Assembly: GCF_014203235.1 (NCBI RefSeq)
Contig: NZ_JACHIN010000005.1
Span: forward strand, 496,001-560,000
Direction of reading: 5' to 3'
DNA from: Nonomuraea endophytica
GTDB lineage: Bacteria; Actinomycetota; Actinomycetes; Streptosporangiales; Streptosporangiaceae
Length of the DNA stretch: 64,000 bases
Shown here: in pieces, positions 33,715 to 43,200 of the stretch
How positions within the stretch are numbered: the first letter of the stretch is position 1
Layout: each line of letters starts with the position of its first letter
Position numbers and translations under genes: made by a program
Notes under the pieces: generated by a model
What the model was told of the DNA's origin: nothing
What the model saw: the letters and a program-made list of their open reading frames with translations, nothing else
Databases searched by the model: none

Positions 33715-34551
33715 TCAGCCGCGCCAGCTGCGGCCCGGGCGGAAGCCCAGCAGCTTCGCGCAGGTCGAGCTGTCGACCAGCGAGGTGTGGCCGGTGAACT
33801 CGGCGGACAACGGGACCTGGGGCAGATATCGGTCGAGCAGCACCGTCGTGGGCAGGGGCGCCGAGGTGTCGGGGGCGGCGACGTTGACCACGTGGCTGCC
33901 GCGAAGCCCGGCGGTCAGCGCATGCCGTACCGCGGTCGCGGCGTCGCGGGTGTCCAGCCACGCCCACAGGTCGTTGCGGTGCGCCTCGGGGTTCGCCGCG
34001 ACCGCGGCCAGTTGGTCCTTCAGGCGGGTGTCCGTGCCGGTGAACGGCATGCGTAGCGAGACGACATCCGTGCCCCAGCGCCGGTGGGTGGCGTGCGCGA
34101 TCTCCTCCAGCACGAGCTTCGACAGCCCGTACGGGTCCTCGACCAGAATGGGGTGCTCCTCGTCCAGCGGCAGGTAGCGGGGCAGGCCCGGTTGAGGAGC
34201 CCAGGCCAGGCCCACGGCGGCCAGGCTGGAGGCGGCGACGACGCGCCGCACCCCGGTCCTGCCCGCCTCGTCCAGCACCCGGTGCGCGGTCAGGCAGTTG
34301 GTGGCGAACAACTGGCTGGGGTCGTCCGAGACGGGGTGCGGGATGGCGCCCAGATGGACGACGCCGTCGGCCCCGGCCATCGCGGAGCGCACCAGTTCCG
34401 GGTCCCGCAGGTCGCCGACGTGCACCCGGTGCGCCTCGGGGGCCTCGAACGGCGCCACGTCGGTGGCGGTGATCAGGTAGTCGTGTTCGGCCAGTTCCCG
34501 CAGCACGTACCGGCCGATGTGACCGGCGGCGCCGGTGACGAGTACGCGCAT
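33715..34551 (-). CDS. NAD-dependent epimerase/uronate-dehydrogenase-like protein
   Basis: 278 residues of the extended short-chain dehydrogenase family. The NAD loop is MRVLVTGAAGHIGRYVL; the D-V-A-P/D-L-R-D signals bind the adenine side; the catalytic pair is YGLSK (about 147-151) with a serine in AASSLAAVG. The opening and DLRD block resemble bacterial uronate dehydrogenase, which oxidises D-glucuronate or D-galacturonate at C1, as well as nucleotide-sugar epimerases. The start overlaps the upstream permease stop by a base (ATGA). Operon context with a sugar importer and pectate-lyase-like enzyme favours uronate metabolism, but this is inference. Confidence 0.8.
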   Translation of the reverse strand: MRVLVTGAAGHIGRYVLRELAEHDYLITATDVAPFEAPEAHRVHVGDLRDPELVRSAMAGADGVVHLGAIPHPVSDDPSQLFATNCLTAHRVLDEAGRTGVRRVVAASSLAAVGLAWAPQPGLPRYLPLDEEHPILVEDPYGLSKLVLEEIAHATHRRWGTDVVSLRMPFTGTDTRLKDQLAAVAANPEAHRNDLWAWLDTRDAATAVRHALTAGLRGSHVVNVAAPDTSAPLPTTVLLDRYLPQVPLSAEFTGHTSLVDSSTCAKLLGFRPGRSWRG

Positions 34552-35420
34552 CAGCCCTTCACCGCACCGAGCAGGCCGTTGACGAAGTAGCGCTGCAGGA
34601 AGAGCAGGAGCAGGACCACCGGCACGACCACGATGAGCGCGCCCGCCATCAGGTTGTTGTACTGCGGCACGTTCTCCGACGCGAGCGTCTGCAGGCCGAG
34701 CGGCAGCGTGTAGGTCTCCGGGTCGTTGAGCGAGACGCGGGTGAGCAGGTACTCGTTCCACGTCGGGATCACCGTCAGCAGCGCGACCGTGATCAGCGCG
34801 GGCTTGGCCAGCGGCAGGTAGATGGCGGCGAAGATCCGGAACTCCGAGGCTCCGTCGACGCGGGCGGACTCCCGCAGCTCGGCGGGCACGGCGCTGAACG
34901 TCGCGGTCATCAGCAGGATGCACATCGGCGCGCCCCCGTTGACGAAGGGCAACACCAGACCCCAGTGCGTGCCGAGCAGGCCGAGCTGGTTCTCCAGGAT
35001 CACGATCGGGAGCATCACGGTGACACCGGGGACGAACAGCAACGCCATGAACAGCCGCGACAGCGCGGTACGCCCTTTGAATCTCAGTACGGCGAAGGCG
35101 TAGCCGGCGGCGGCGTAGACCGCCAGCGTCAGCACCACCGTGTAGGTGGTGACCAGCAGGCTGTTGAGGAAGTAGTCGAAGAAGTGGAGTTTGTTCCAGG
35201 TGTCGATGAGCGTGTCGAGGGTCGGGCTCTCGGGGATGAGGTGCCCGCCCCTGACCACTTCGATCTGGTTCTTGAAGGCGGCCGAGACCATCCACAGGAA
35301 CGGGTACAAGCTGACGAGCGCGTAACCGAGCAGCAGCAGGAGGACGATCGCGCGGGCGGCGATCCGCCCCGTCGCGCCGGTGCCGGGGCTGCGGGGCGCG
35401 GCCAGGTCGGCGGCGGTCAT
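34551..35420 (-). CDS. Sugar ABC transporter permease, MalG-like
   Basis: 289 residues with six membrane helices. The cytoplasmic EAA loop reads ELRESARVDGASEFRIFAAIYLPLAKPAL (in two parts about residues 185-212), the docking site for the ATPase. The conserved WNEY block follows. Such permeases pair with a MalF-like partner, the gene directly upstream, by an ATGA overlap at 35417-35420. No ATPase gene is in the operon, so the transporter probably uses a shared MsiK-type ATPase encoded elsewhere, as known in actinobacteria. The substrate is probably an oligosaccharide. Confidence 0.92.
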   Translation of the reverse strand: MTAADLAAPRSPGTGATGRIAARAIVLLLLLGYALVSLYPFLWMVSAAFKNQIEVVRGGHLIPESPTLDTLIDTWNKLHFFDYFLNSLLVTTYTVVLTLAVYAAAGYAFAVLRFKGRTALSRLFMALLFVPGVTVMLPIVILENQLGLLGTHWGLVLPFVNGGAPMCILLMTATFSAVPAELRESARVDGASEFRIFAAIYLPLAKPALITVALLTVIPTWNEYLLTRVSLNDPETYTLPLGLQTLASENVPQYNNLMAGALIVVVPVVLLLLFLQRYFVNGLLGAVKG

Positions 35421-36400
35421 ACGCGGCTCCTCAGGACTCGCAGATTGATCAGGGCGAGCACGATCGCCACGACGAACAGCATCCAGCCCAGGGCGCTGGC
35501 CAGGCCCAGGGTGGGGTTGAGGTTCTCCAGGAAGGCCAGCCGGTAGGCCTCCAGGCCCAGGACGTTGGTGTGCTGGGCGGGCCCGCCGTTGGTCATCACC
35601 AGGAAGGTCTGGAAGCCGTGCAGCGACTCGCGCAGGTTGAGCAGCACGTTGATTCCGGTCAGCGGCATCAGCAGGGGCCAGATGACGGACACGTTGGTGC
35701 GCCACCAGCCGGCGCCGTCCAGCTGCGCGGCCTCCAGCACGCTGGGGTTGATGCTCTGCAGTCCGGTCAGGTACAGCAGCATGGCCACCGGGACGTTGCC
35801 CCAGACGATGACGACGATGAGGGTGGCGAGCGCGGTGTCAGGATTGCCGAGCCAGCCCTGCGGTTCCTGCAGTGAGCCGAGCCCCAGCGTCCCGAGCAGG
35901 AAGTTGATGGCGCCCTCCGGCTGCAGGATGTAGCGCCAGGCGAAGTAGACGGCGATGCCGCTGGTCACGTACGGCACGAAGTAGATCGAGCGCAGCACGC
36001 CCTGCAGCCGCCTGACCTGGTTGAGCAGGACGGCCAGGGGGAAGGACACGGCGACGGTGAGCAGCGGCACGAAGATCATCACCCAGAGGGTGTTGAGTGC
36101 CGCGGCCTGCACCGGGGGCGCGTAGACCGGGTCGCGCCAGAGCAGGTCGGCGTAGTTGTCGAGGCCGACCCACTTCCAGGTCGGGGTGAAGCCGTTCCAG
36201 TGGGCGAAGCTGAGCGCGAAGCCGTACCCGATGGTGTAGAGGCCCATCACGGAGAAGAGGATCACCGCGGGGGCGACGAACAGATAGCCGGAGACGGCTT
36301 CGGTGCGGATGCGCCGGCGGCGTGGCGGGGCCCCGGACGGTGTCCGGCGGCTCTCGCCGCCGGACACCGTGCGTCGTTCCGCGGTCTCGGGAGTGGTCAC
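35417..36400 (-). CDS. Sugar ABC transporter permease, MalF-like
   Basis: 327 residues from GTG 36400, which overlaps the stop of the binding protein (GTGA). A basic cytoplasmic head is followed by about six membrane helices, starting with SGYLFVAPAVILFSVMGLYT. The EAA-like loop is NPSVLEAAQLDGAGWWRTNVSVIWPLLMP (in two parts). It is the larger partner of the MalG-like permease; together they form the channel of a carbohydrate importer of the CUT1 class. Confidence 0.92.
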   Translation of the reverse strand: MTTPETAERRTVSGGESRRTPSGAPPRRRRIRTEAVSGYLFVAPAVILFSVMGLYTIGYGFALSFAHWNGFTPTWKWVGLDNYADLLWRDPVYAPPVQAAALNTLWVMIFVPLLTVAVSFPLAVLLNQVRRLQGVLRSIYFVPYVTSGIAVYFAWRYILQPEGAINFLLGTLGLGSLQEPQGWLGNPDTALATLIVVIVWGNVPVAMLLYLTGLQSINPSVLEAAQLDGAGWWRTNVSVIWPLLMPLTGINVLLNLRESLHGFQTFLVMTNGGPAQHTNVLGLEAYRLAFLENLNPTLGLASALGWMLFVVAIVLALINLRVLRSRV

Positions 36401-37785
36401 TGGGATGTCGCCCAGAAGCTCTCGGTGAGCTCGGTGAGCTTCTGGCCGGTCTGCTCCGGCGTCACCTTCTTCAGGGGGCTCATGTCGACGAGGATCGCGC
36501 CGGCCTTGTCCTGCTTGTAGCCCGGCGGGAAGAACTCCCGGCGCCTCGGGTCGTACGTGCCTTCCGGCGTGCCCTTGAAGCTGTCGAGCAGCGAGGCGAG
36601 GGCGGGGCCGACGATCGAGGAGGACTCGGCACCCAGCTCGGTGGCGGGCAGGTCGGTCGACGCCTTGGAGAACTTCGCGGCGACCTCCGGCTGTGAGAGG
36701 TATTCCATCCACTTCTTGGCGTTCTCCGGCTGCTTGGAGGTCGCGGACAGGATGAGGCTGGTCAGCGCCAGCGGGCCCAGAGCCGGGTCCGGCACCTTCC
36801 CCGCCGCGTCTCCCGGCAGGCCGAAGGCGTAGACGTCGTCAGGCTTCATGCCGTTCTGCCCCAGGAAGGCCAGCGTGAAGGTGCCGCCCACCAGCCAGGC
36901 GGCCTTGCCCTGGGCGAAGGCCTGGTCGGCCTCGTCGATGCCGAGGGTCTGGGTGCCGGGCATCCAGTACGGCGTGACCTGGTCGTACGCCTGGAGCACC
37001 TTGACACCGTTGGGGGAAGACCAGTTGGCGGCCTTGTCCTTGCCGAACAGGGCCTCGTAGCCGCTCCGCCCGAGCATGGAGTACGCCAACGGCTGGGCGA
37101 GCCACGTGATCCCGGTGTCCGGGACCTTCAGGCCGAGTGCCAGGCCGCCGTTCTTCGCGTCCTTGGCGTGCGTGGCCTTCAGCGCTTCGACGAACTCCGC
37201 CCAGGTGGCCGGGGGCCTGGCGATTCCGGCGTCGGTGAGCATCTTCTTGTTGGCGTAGACGATGCCGAAGGTGCCGATGGTGAACGGGACGCTGTGCCGG
37301 GCGCCCTGCTTCACGCCGTGCATCTTGCTGCCGTCGTCCTGGGACTCCTTGAACTTCGCGGCGTCGACGTAGCCCGACGTCCGCACGGTCTCCGGGTAGC
37401 GCGCCAGCCAGGCGTCGTTCACCACGCTCGTGAGCTCGGCGGCGATCCCGCTGGCGCCGAAGCCGAGGTCCTCACCGTCGGAGTGGGTCTCCATCACGTC
37501 CGGCAGGTCACCGGTCTTGGCCGAACTCTGGATCTTGGTCGCGAAGGCGTCGTCGGGCGTGTACGCCTCGATCTTGACCTTGACCCCGGCCGACTTCTCG
37601 AAGTCCGCCGCGGCCGCTTGGAGCCCGGCGACATGGGACTGCTTGAAGGTCCACATCTCGAGAGCGCCCGAACTCCCGGAGCCCCCGGAACCGCCGCCGC
37701 CGCACGCGGTCAGGGCCGACAGGGACAGTGCGGTCGCGACAGCCACCGCCGCCAGCTTCGCAGTCCCGAAATGATGTCTGCGCAT
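36397..37785 (-). CDS. Sugar ABC transporter substrate-binding lipoprotein
   Basis: 462 residues from ATG 37785, with GAGGTAAGGGCG as ribosome site. A lipoprotein signal ends in the lipobox LSALTACGG, so the protein is anchored outside the membrane. The mature part is an extracellular solute-binding family 1 protein: LEMWTFKQSHVAG, EKSAGVKVKIEAYTPDD, GDLPDVMETHSDG, TFGIVYANKKML, GKAAWLVGGTF and a terminal EFFPPGYKQDK. It is the first gene of the leftward sugar operon. Ligand unknown; oligosaccharides from uronic-acid-rich or fucosylated glycans are plausible from the operon's enzymes. Confidence 0.93.
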   Translation of the reverse strand: MRRHHFGTAKLAAVAVATALSLSALTACGGGGSGGSGSSGALEMWTFKQSHVAGLQAAAADFEKSAGVKVKIEAYTPDDAFATKIQSSAKTGDLPDVMETHSDGEDLGFGASGIAAELTSVVNDAWLARYPETVRTSGYVDAAKFKESQDDGSKMHGVKQGARHSVPFTIGTFGIVYANKKMLTDAGIARPPATWAEFVEALKATHAKDAKNGGLALGLKVPDTGITWLAQPLAYSMLGRSGYEALFGKDKAANWSSPNGVKVLQAYDQVTPYWMPGTQTLGIDEADQAFAQGKAAWLVGGTFTLAFLGQNGMKPDDVYAFGLPGDAAGKVPDPALGPLALTSLILSATSKQPENAKKWMEYLSQPEVAAKFSKASTDLPATELGAESSSIVGPALASLLDSFKGTPEGTYDPRRREFFPPGYKQDKAGAILVDMSPLKKVTPEQTGQKLTELTESFWATSQ

Positions 37786-37807
37786 CGCCCTTACCTCGCT
37801 ATGCTCA

Positions 37808-37840
37808 TTCAGGTAGTCGAACATCGTTTGGCTATCTGAA
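37808..37840. promoter_or_regulatory. Predicted IclR operator upstream of the sugar importer
   Basis: TTCAGGTAGTCGAA, five bases, then TTTGGCTATCTGAA form an imperfect dyad (11 of 14 arm positions match) between the binding-protein gene and the divergent IclR gene. A closely related dyad lies after the IclR gene at 38740-38774. The shared arm TTC-x-GATAG-x-C suggests a common regulator. Confidence 0.7.
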
Positions 37841-37921
37841 CATAGAGACGTAGTGATATAAGCGTCAAGAAGGCGGCGAGAATCGGCTCCGGACGAGCGC
37901 CGGCAAGAAGCGGAGGTCCTC

Positions 37922-38716
37922 GTGGAATCGGTGGCGGCAGAGGCGGGCGAGCGCAAGCCCGAGGAGGTCAAGTCGGCAGCGCGGGCGCTCGAGGTCCTCG
38001 AGTTGCTCGGCGCCGGCGGGGCCAGGCTCTCGCTCGCCGAGCTGGCGAGCGCCATGCGGGTGCCGAAGAGCAGCCTGCACGCCGTCCTGCGCACCATGGA
38101 GGGGCGCGGCTGGGTGGACGTCGACGCGGCGGGAACCCGCTACAGCCTGGGCCTGAAGGCGCTGATGACCGGCACGGCCTATCTGGAGGGCGACGACGTC
38201 GTGAGCCTGGCGGGCCCGGTGCTGGACGCGCTGGCCGAGGAGACCGGCGAGGCGGTGCACCTGACCAGGCTGTCCGGCCCGGACGTGGTCTACCTCGCCA
38301 AGCGCGAGTCCCGGCACGCGCTGCGCATGTACTCGGCGGTGGGCCTGCGGGCGCCCGCCCACGCCATCGCGCCGGGCAAGGCGATGCTCGCGCAGTACGA
38401 GCCGGGCGAGGTCGACCGGCGGCTCAGCTGGCCGCTGGAGAAGCTCACCCCCGACACCGTCACCGAACCCGCGGAGCTGGCCGCCCAGCTGGCGGAGGTG
38501 CGGCTGCGCGGCTGGGCGCTGGACGACGGCGAGAACTCACCCGGGGTGCTCTGCGTGGCGGTGGCCCTGGGCGCGGAGCACGGGAGCGGCGACGCCGTGA
38601 GCTGCTCGGCTCCCAGCAGCCGCATGGACACCCGGCGCACCGAGGAGATCGCGCTCGCGGTGACCGAGGCGGCGCACTCGCTGCGAACCTTGATCAAGCG
38701 GCTCGGCCAGCACTGA
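37922..38716 (+). CDS. IclR-family transcriptional regulator
   Basis: 264 residues from GTG 37922, preceded by GCGGAGG. The winged helix is at about 17-75 (VKSAARALEVLELLG, LSLAELASAMRVPKSSLHAVLRTME in two runs). The C-terminal effector domain (about 85-260) has the IclR features LAEETGEAVHLTRLSG, RMYSAVGLRAPAHAIAPGKAMLA and the GWALDDGENSPGVLCVAV strand. The last part shows a tail with AAHSLRTLIKRLG. It lies divergent from the sugar importer operon and is followed by the mannonate-dehydratase-like gene; matching dyads flank it on both sides, so it probably controls both. The ligand is likely a sugar acid. Confidence 0.92.
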   Translation: MESVAAEAGERKPEEVKSAARALEVLELLGAGGARLSLAELASAMRVPKSSLHAVLRTMEGRGWVDVDAAGTRYSLGLKALMTGTAYLEGDDVVSLAGPVLDALAEETGEAVHLTRLSGPDVVYLAKRESRHALRMYSAVGLRAPAHAIAPGKAMLAQYEPGEVDRRLSWPLEKLTPDTVTEPAELAAQLAEVRLRGWALDDGENSPGVLCVAVALGAEHGSGDAVSCSAPSSRMDTRRTEEIALAVTEAAHSLRTLIKRLGQH

Positions 38717-38718
38717 GT

Positions 38719-38774
38719 TTGACACGCCAGACTCCTTACGTTCCGATAGTCGTATCTCATACGCTTATCTGAAC
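38719..38774 (+). promoter_or_regulatory. Promoter and predicted IclR operator of the mannonate-dehydratase-like gene
   Basis: TTGACA at 38719-38724 is a -35 box; the -10 region falls at about 38742-38750 (TCCGATAGT). It overlaps a dyad, GTTCCGATAGTCGTA (38740-38754) and TACGCTTATCTGAAC (38760-38774), with 12 of 15 arm positions paired around five bases. The arms resemble the dyad at 37808-37840, and the site covers the -10, as expected for repression. Confidence 0.68.
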
Positions 38775-38786
38775 GCAGGAGTTGCC

Positions 38787-38825
38787 GTGTCCTCAACCTC
38801 TCCCGTCCTCGCCCCGGCGCCCTGA
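38787..38825 (+). CDS. 12-codon leader frame ending in TGA, in frame with the downstream enzyme
   Basis: GTG 38787 follows AGGAG by five bases and encodes VSSTSPVLAPAP before TGA at 38823-38825. The frame continues after the stop, without a shift, into VEERGAKIRVTAVRTFLTAP, the normal N-terminus of the following enolase-family enzyme. It is either a regulatory leader peptide or the true start of the enzyme gene interrupted by a nonsense change. Confidence 0.55.
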   Translation: MSSTSPVLAPAP

Positions 38826-38861
38826 GTCGAGGAGCGCGGTGCGAAGATCCGCGTCACGGCC

Positions 38862-40064
38862 GTGCGTACCTTCCTCACCGCGCCGCACGGCTGCCCGCAC
38901 CTGATCGTGCGGGTCGAGACGAACGAGCCCGGACTCTACGGGCTCGGCTGCGCAAGCGACCCCCAGCGTACGCTCGCGGTGCGCGCCGTGCTGGACGGAT
39001 ACCTGGGCCCGATGCTCGTCGGCCGCGACCCCGACGACATCGAGGACATCCACCGGCTGCTGCTCAACAGCGGATACTGGCGCGGCGGTTCCATCGAGTC
39101 CAACGCGCTCGGCGGTGTCGACGTGGCGCTGTGGGATCTGAAGGCCAAGCGCCTGGGCGCCCCGCTCCACTCGCTCTTCGGCGGCCGGGTGCGCCAGCGG
39201 GCCGACGCGTACACGCATGTCGACGGCTCCGACGCGACGGAGATCGCGGAGCAGGTGGCCGCCGCCCGCGAACGCAGCTTCCGCCATGTCCGGGTGCAGG
39301 TCGCCGTGCCCGGCGCCGACACCTACGGCGCCGCGGGCGGCGGCCCGGCCGATGCCGCGGCGGCGCGCGAGCGCCGGGTGCCGTGGGACTCGGCCGCCTA
39401 TCTGCGGACCGTGCCGAAGGCGCTGGCACGGGTGCGCGAGCTGGTCGGCGACGAGGTGGAGCTGCTGCACGACGTGCACGAGAGACTGGATCCGCGGCAG
39501 GCCAGGGAGTTCTTGCGCCGGGTCGAGGACACGGCGCTGTACTTCGTCGAGGACCTGCTCGCTCCCGAGGACGCGGGGCATTTCGCCCGGCTGCACGCCG
39601 CCTCTCCGGTGCCGCTGGCCGTGGGCGAGTTGTTCCACGACCCGAAGCAGTTCCTCGCCCTGCTCGACGGCCCCGACATCGACTTCGCCCGGCTGCGTGT
39701 GCCGACCCTCGGCGGTCTCACTCCCGCCCGCAAGCTCGCCGCGCTGTGCGAGCTGCGCGGCGTACGGCTCGCCCCGCACGGGCCGGCGGACGTCAGCCCC
39801 GTGGCCCAGGCCGCGACGCTCGCGATGACGATCGGCAGCCACGCTTTCGGGGTCCAGGAGGCGGCCACCTTCCACCCCGCGGTGCTGGAGGTCTTCCCGG
39901 GAACGATCGTTCCGGTCGACGGCGGCCTGGAGCCGCACGACAGGCCGGGCCACGGCGTGGACTTCGACGAGGTGGCCGCCCGCCGCCACCCGGTGCCGGA
40001 GCCGCTGGAGCACGACCGCTGGGCGTTGCTGCGCGCGACCGACGGCAGCGTCCACCGGCCGTAA
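38862..40064 (+). CDS. Mannonate-dehydratase-like enolase-superfamily enzyme (ManD/RspA type)
   Basis: At least 400 residues. N-terminal capping domain, then the barrel with the acid/base and metal motifs of the ManD/RspA branch: HDVHERLDP (Asp ligand and His catalyst), FVEDLL (Glu ligand) and VGELF (Glu ligand), followed by APHGPADVSPVAQAA and FGVQE. ManD enzymes dehydrate D-mannonate to 2-keto-3-deoxygluconate, a step of uronate breakdown; RspA-type homologues may have other sugar-acid substrates. The only in-frame start after the TGA at 38823 is GTG 38862, which lacks a ribosome site and cuts the first strand (KIRVTAV). The gene may thus be damaged, or translated by read-through or reinitiation. 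It is separated from the mannosidase gene by 167 bases. Confidence 0.82.
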   Translation: MRTFLTAPHGCPHLIVRVETNEPGLYGLGCASDPQRTLAVRAVLDGYLGPMLVGRDPDDIEDIHRLLLNSGYWRGGSIESNALGGVDVALWDLKAKRLGAPLHSLFGGRVRQRADAYTHVDGSDATEIAEQVAAARERSFRHVRVQVAVPGADTYGAAGGGPADAAAARERRVPWDSAAYLRTVPKALARVRELVGDEVELLHDVHERLDPRQAREFLRRVEDTALYFVEDLLAPEDAGHFARLHAASPVPLAVGELFHDPKQFLALLDGPDIDFARLRVPTLGGLTPARKLAALCELRGVRLAPHGPADVSPVAQAATLAMTIGSHAFGVQEAATFHPAVLEVFPGTIVPVDGGLEPHDRPGHGVDFDEVAARRHPVPEPLEHDRWALLRATDGSVHRP

Positions 40065-40092
40065 TGTCAGGGAATTACCTGAAGCAATCGAT

Positions 40093-40114
40093 GGCGATTG
40101 TAAATTAATTCGCC
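40093..40114. promoter_or_regulatory. AT-rich imperfect palindrome after the mannonate-dehydratase-like gene
   Basis: GGCGA and TCGCC arms enclose TTGTAAATTAAT, an unusually AT-rich core for this DNA. It lies 28 bases after the stop and 75 bases before the mannosidase promoter. It may end transcription or serve as a regulator site for the mannosidase/ROK operon. Confidence 0.35.
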
Positions 40115-40169
40115 TGACCGTATACCTGGGCATTTATCCAAGAGCAAAAGGAGAAAGGCGGATCGGGCC

Positions 40170-40198
40170 TTGACTTAATAACACACTTAGTTTTACAT
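40170..40198 (+). promoter_or_regulatory. Promoter of the GH38/ROK-fusion operon
   Basis: TTGACT (40170-40175), a 17-base spacer and TTACAT (40193-40198) precede the mannosidase start at 40232 by 34 bases. The spacer is AT-rich with two ACTTA-type repeats (ACTTAAT and ACTTAGT), 12 bases apart, which may be regulator half-sites. Confidence 0.55.
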
Positions 40199-40231
40199 GG
40201 CCGACATCAGGTGGACAGGAAGGCCTCACCC

Positions 40232-43200
40232 ATGCATGCTCACCAGCAGGTCGGCGAAGAGCGCATAGCCAAGTTCCTCAAGGAGCGGCTGCGTCCCGCG
40301 CTGTACCCACACCGTGTGCCCATGGACATCACGGCCTGGACCGCGCCGGGCGAGCCCGTCGCGGTGCCGACGGCGATGAAAGCCGAATACGACCCGTTCG
40401 TCATCGGCGGAGAATGGGGCGCGCCGTGGTCCACCACCTGGTTCCGGTTCACGGCGGAGATTCCGCGGCGCTGGGCGGGCCGCCGGGTGGAGGCGATCTT
40501 CGACCTCGGCTTCGACCTCACCCGCGGTCCGGGCGGTCAGGCCGAGGGTTTCGTCCATGACGAGCGCGGCAAGCCGCTGCAGGGTCTGCACCCGTACAAC
40601 CGCACGCTGTTGCTGAACCGCCGGGCGGCCGGAGGTGAACCGATCCACCTGCTCGTGGAAGCCGCGGGGAACCCTCCCATCGTCGGCAGCGCGGGCGTCA
40701 ACACCCATTTCGGCGACCCCATGACCGCGGGAAGCGCGCCCCTGTACCAGCTCCGCCGCGCCGACATCGTGGTCCGCGACGAGGACGTCTGGCACCTGAT
40801 CCACGACGTGGAAGTCCTGCACGAGCTGATGCTGGCCCTGCCCGAATCGCTGCCGCGCCGGCACGAGATCCGGGTCGCCCTGGAGCGTGCCGTCGACGCC
40901 GTCGACCCGTACGAGGTGGCGGGCACCGCGGCCCGCGCCCGCGAGGTCCTCGCGCCCGTCCTGGCCCGGCGCGCCCACGAGTCGGCGCACACCGCCGTCG
41001 CGGTGGGCCACGCGCACATCGACTCCGCCTGGTTGTGGCCGCTTCGCGAGACCGTGCGCAAGTGCGCCCGCACCTTCTCGAACATGGTCACGATGGCCGA
41101 GGAGTACCCGGAGCTGGTCTTCGCCTGCTCCTCGGCCCAGCAGTACGCCTGGATCAAGGAGCACCAGCCGGAGGTCTTCGACCGGGTACGCAAGGCCGTG
41201 GCCGCCGGCAACTGGGTGCCCGTCGGCGGCATGTGGGTAGAGGCCGACGGCAACCTTCCCGGCGGCGAGGCACTGGCCCGCCAGCTCGTCTTCGGCCGCC
41301 GCTTCTTCCGCGACGAGCTCGGCGTGCGGACCGACGGCGTCTGGCTGCCCGACTCCTTCGGATACACCGCGGCCTATCCGCAGATCGCCACGCTCGCCGG
41401 GGCCGAGTGGTTCCTCACCCAGAAGCTGTCGTGGAACGAGACCAACCGGCTGCCGCACCACACGTTCTTCTGGGAGGGCATCGACGGTACCCGGATCTTC
41501 ACCCACTTCCCGCCCGTCGACACCTACAACGCCGAGCTGACCGGCGCCGAGCTGGCGCACGCGGTCGCCAACTACGCCGACAAGGGCGGCGGGACCCGTT
41601 CCCTGGTCCCCTTCGGCCACGGCGACGGCGGTGGCGGCCCCACCGCCGGGATGCTGGAGAAGGCACGCCGGCTGGCCGACCTGGAGGGCTCGCCGCGCGT
41701 GAAGATCATGGAGCCGTCGGCGTTCTTCCAGCAGGCGCGCGAGGAGTACGGGGACACGGCCCCGGTCTGGCGGGGCGAGCTCTACCTGGAGACTCACCGT
41801 GGCGTCTACGCCAGCCAGGCACGCACCAAGCGCGGCAACCGGCGCAGCGAGGCGCTGCTGCGCGAGGCCGAGCTGTGGGCGGCGACCGCGGCCGTGCGGG
41901 AAGGCGCCTCCTACCCTTACGGGGAGCTGACCGAGATCTGGGAGCAGGTGCTGCTGCACCAGTTCCACGACATCCTGCCCGGTTCCTCCATCGCCTGGGT
42001 GCACCAGCAGGCCGAGCAGACGTACGCCCGCGTCCACCGGCGGCTGGAGCGCCTGATCGGGCGCGCGACCGGCGCGCAGGGTGACGGCGGCACGCCGGCC
42101 GTGCTCAACGCCGCCCCACACCACCGCCGCGAGGTCGTGGTCCTCGACGACCGCCCCGCCACCGCCGACGGTCAGCGCCTCGCGGACGGCCGCTGGGCCG
42201 TTCTCGCCGAGGCTCCCGCTCTCGGCCGCGGTACGGCCGGCCTGCCGCTGGGAGACGCCGCCCCGGTCGCGGTCACGGAGGACGACGGTTTCGTCCTCGA
42301 CAACGGCCTGATCCGGATTCACATCGACGCGGACGGGCTCGTACGCTCCGCCGTGCACCTCGCCTCCGGCAGGGACGCGATCGCCCCCGGCGGGGCGGGC
42401 AATCTGCTGCAGTTGCATCCCGACGACCCGGTGCGCTGGAGCGCCTGGAACATCGATCCCACCTACCGCACCGTCCACCGCGATCTCACCGGCGCGCTCT
42501 CGGTCGAACTGCTCGATCGGGGCCCGCTGCTGGCGCGCGTACGCGTGACCCGCTCCACCGGCCGGTCCACCATCGTGCAGGACCTGCTCCTCACGGCCGG
42601 CAGCCACGCCCTCGTCATCGACTCCGACGTCGACTGGCGCGAGCGCGACATGCTTCTGAAGGCCGCGTGGCCGCTGGACGTGCACGCGGAAACCACCCGC
42701 GCCGAGATCCAGTACGGCCACATCGAGCGCCCCACGCACGAGAACACCAGCTGGGACGCGGCCCGTTTCGAGCTGTGGGCGCACCGCTGGATCCACGTCG
42801 GCGAGCACCGGTGGGGCGTGGCGCTGGCCACGGACTCCACCTACGGCCACGACGTCAGCCGCGGCACTCGCGCGGCCGGAGGCACGACGACCACCGTGCG
42901 GTTGTCGCTGCTGCGCTCCCCGCACAGCCCCGACCCCTACGCCGACCGCGGCGAGCACCGCTACCGCTACGCGCTGCGCCCCGGCGCGGACGTCGGCGGG
43001 GCGATCGAAGCCGGCTACGAACTGAACCTGCCGCTGCGTCCCGCCCCCGGCGCGGAGAGGACCGGCCGGCCACTGCTGACGGTGGACAACCCGGACGTCG
43101 TGGTGGAGGCCGTCAAGCTCGCCGACGACCAGTCGGGAGACGTGATCGTCCGCCTCTACGAATCCCGCGGCGGGCAGGCCCGGTCCACGCTCACCGCGCA

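Noticed and set aside
38823..38825. TGA read as selenocysteine in the mannonate-dehydratase-like gene
   Set aside because: No SECIS-like hairpin follows and the family has no selenocysteine at its N-terminus. Nonsense change, leader peptide or sequencing error is simpler.
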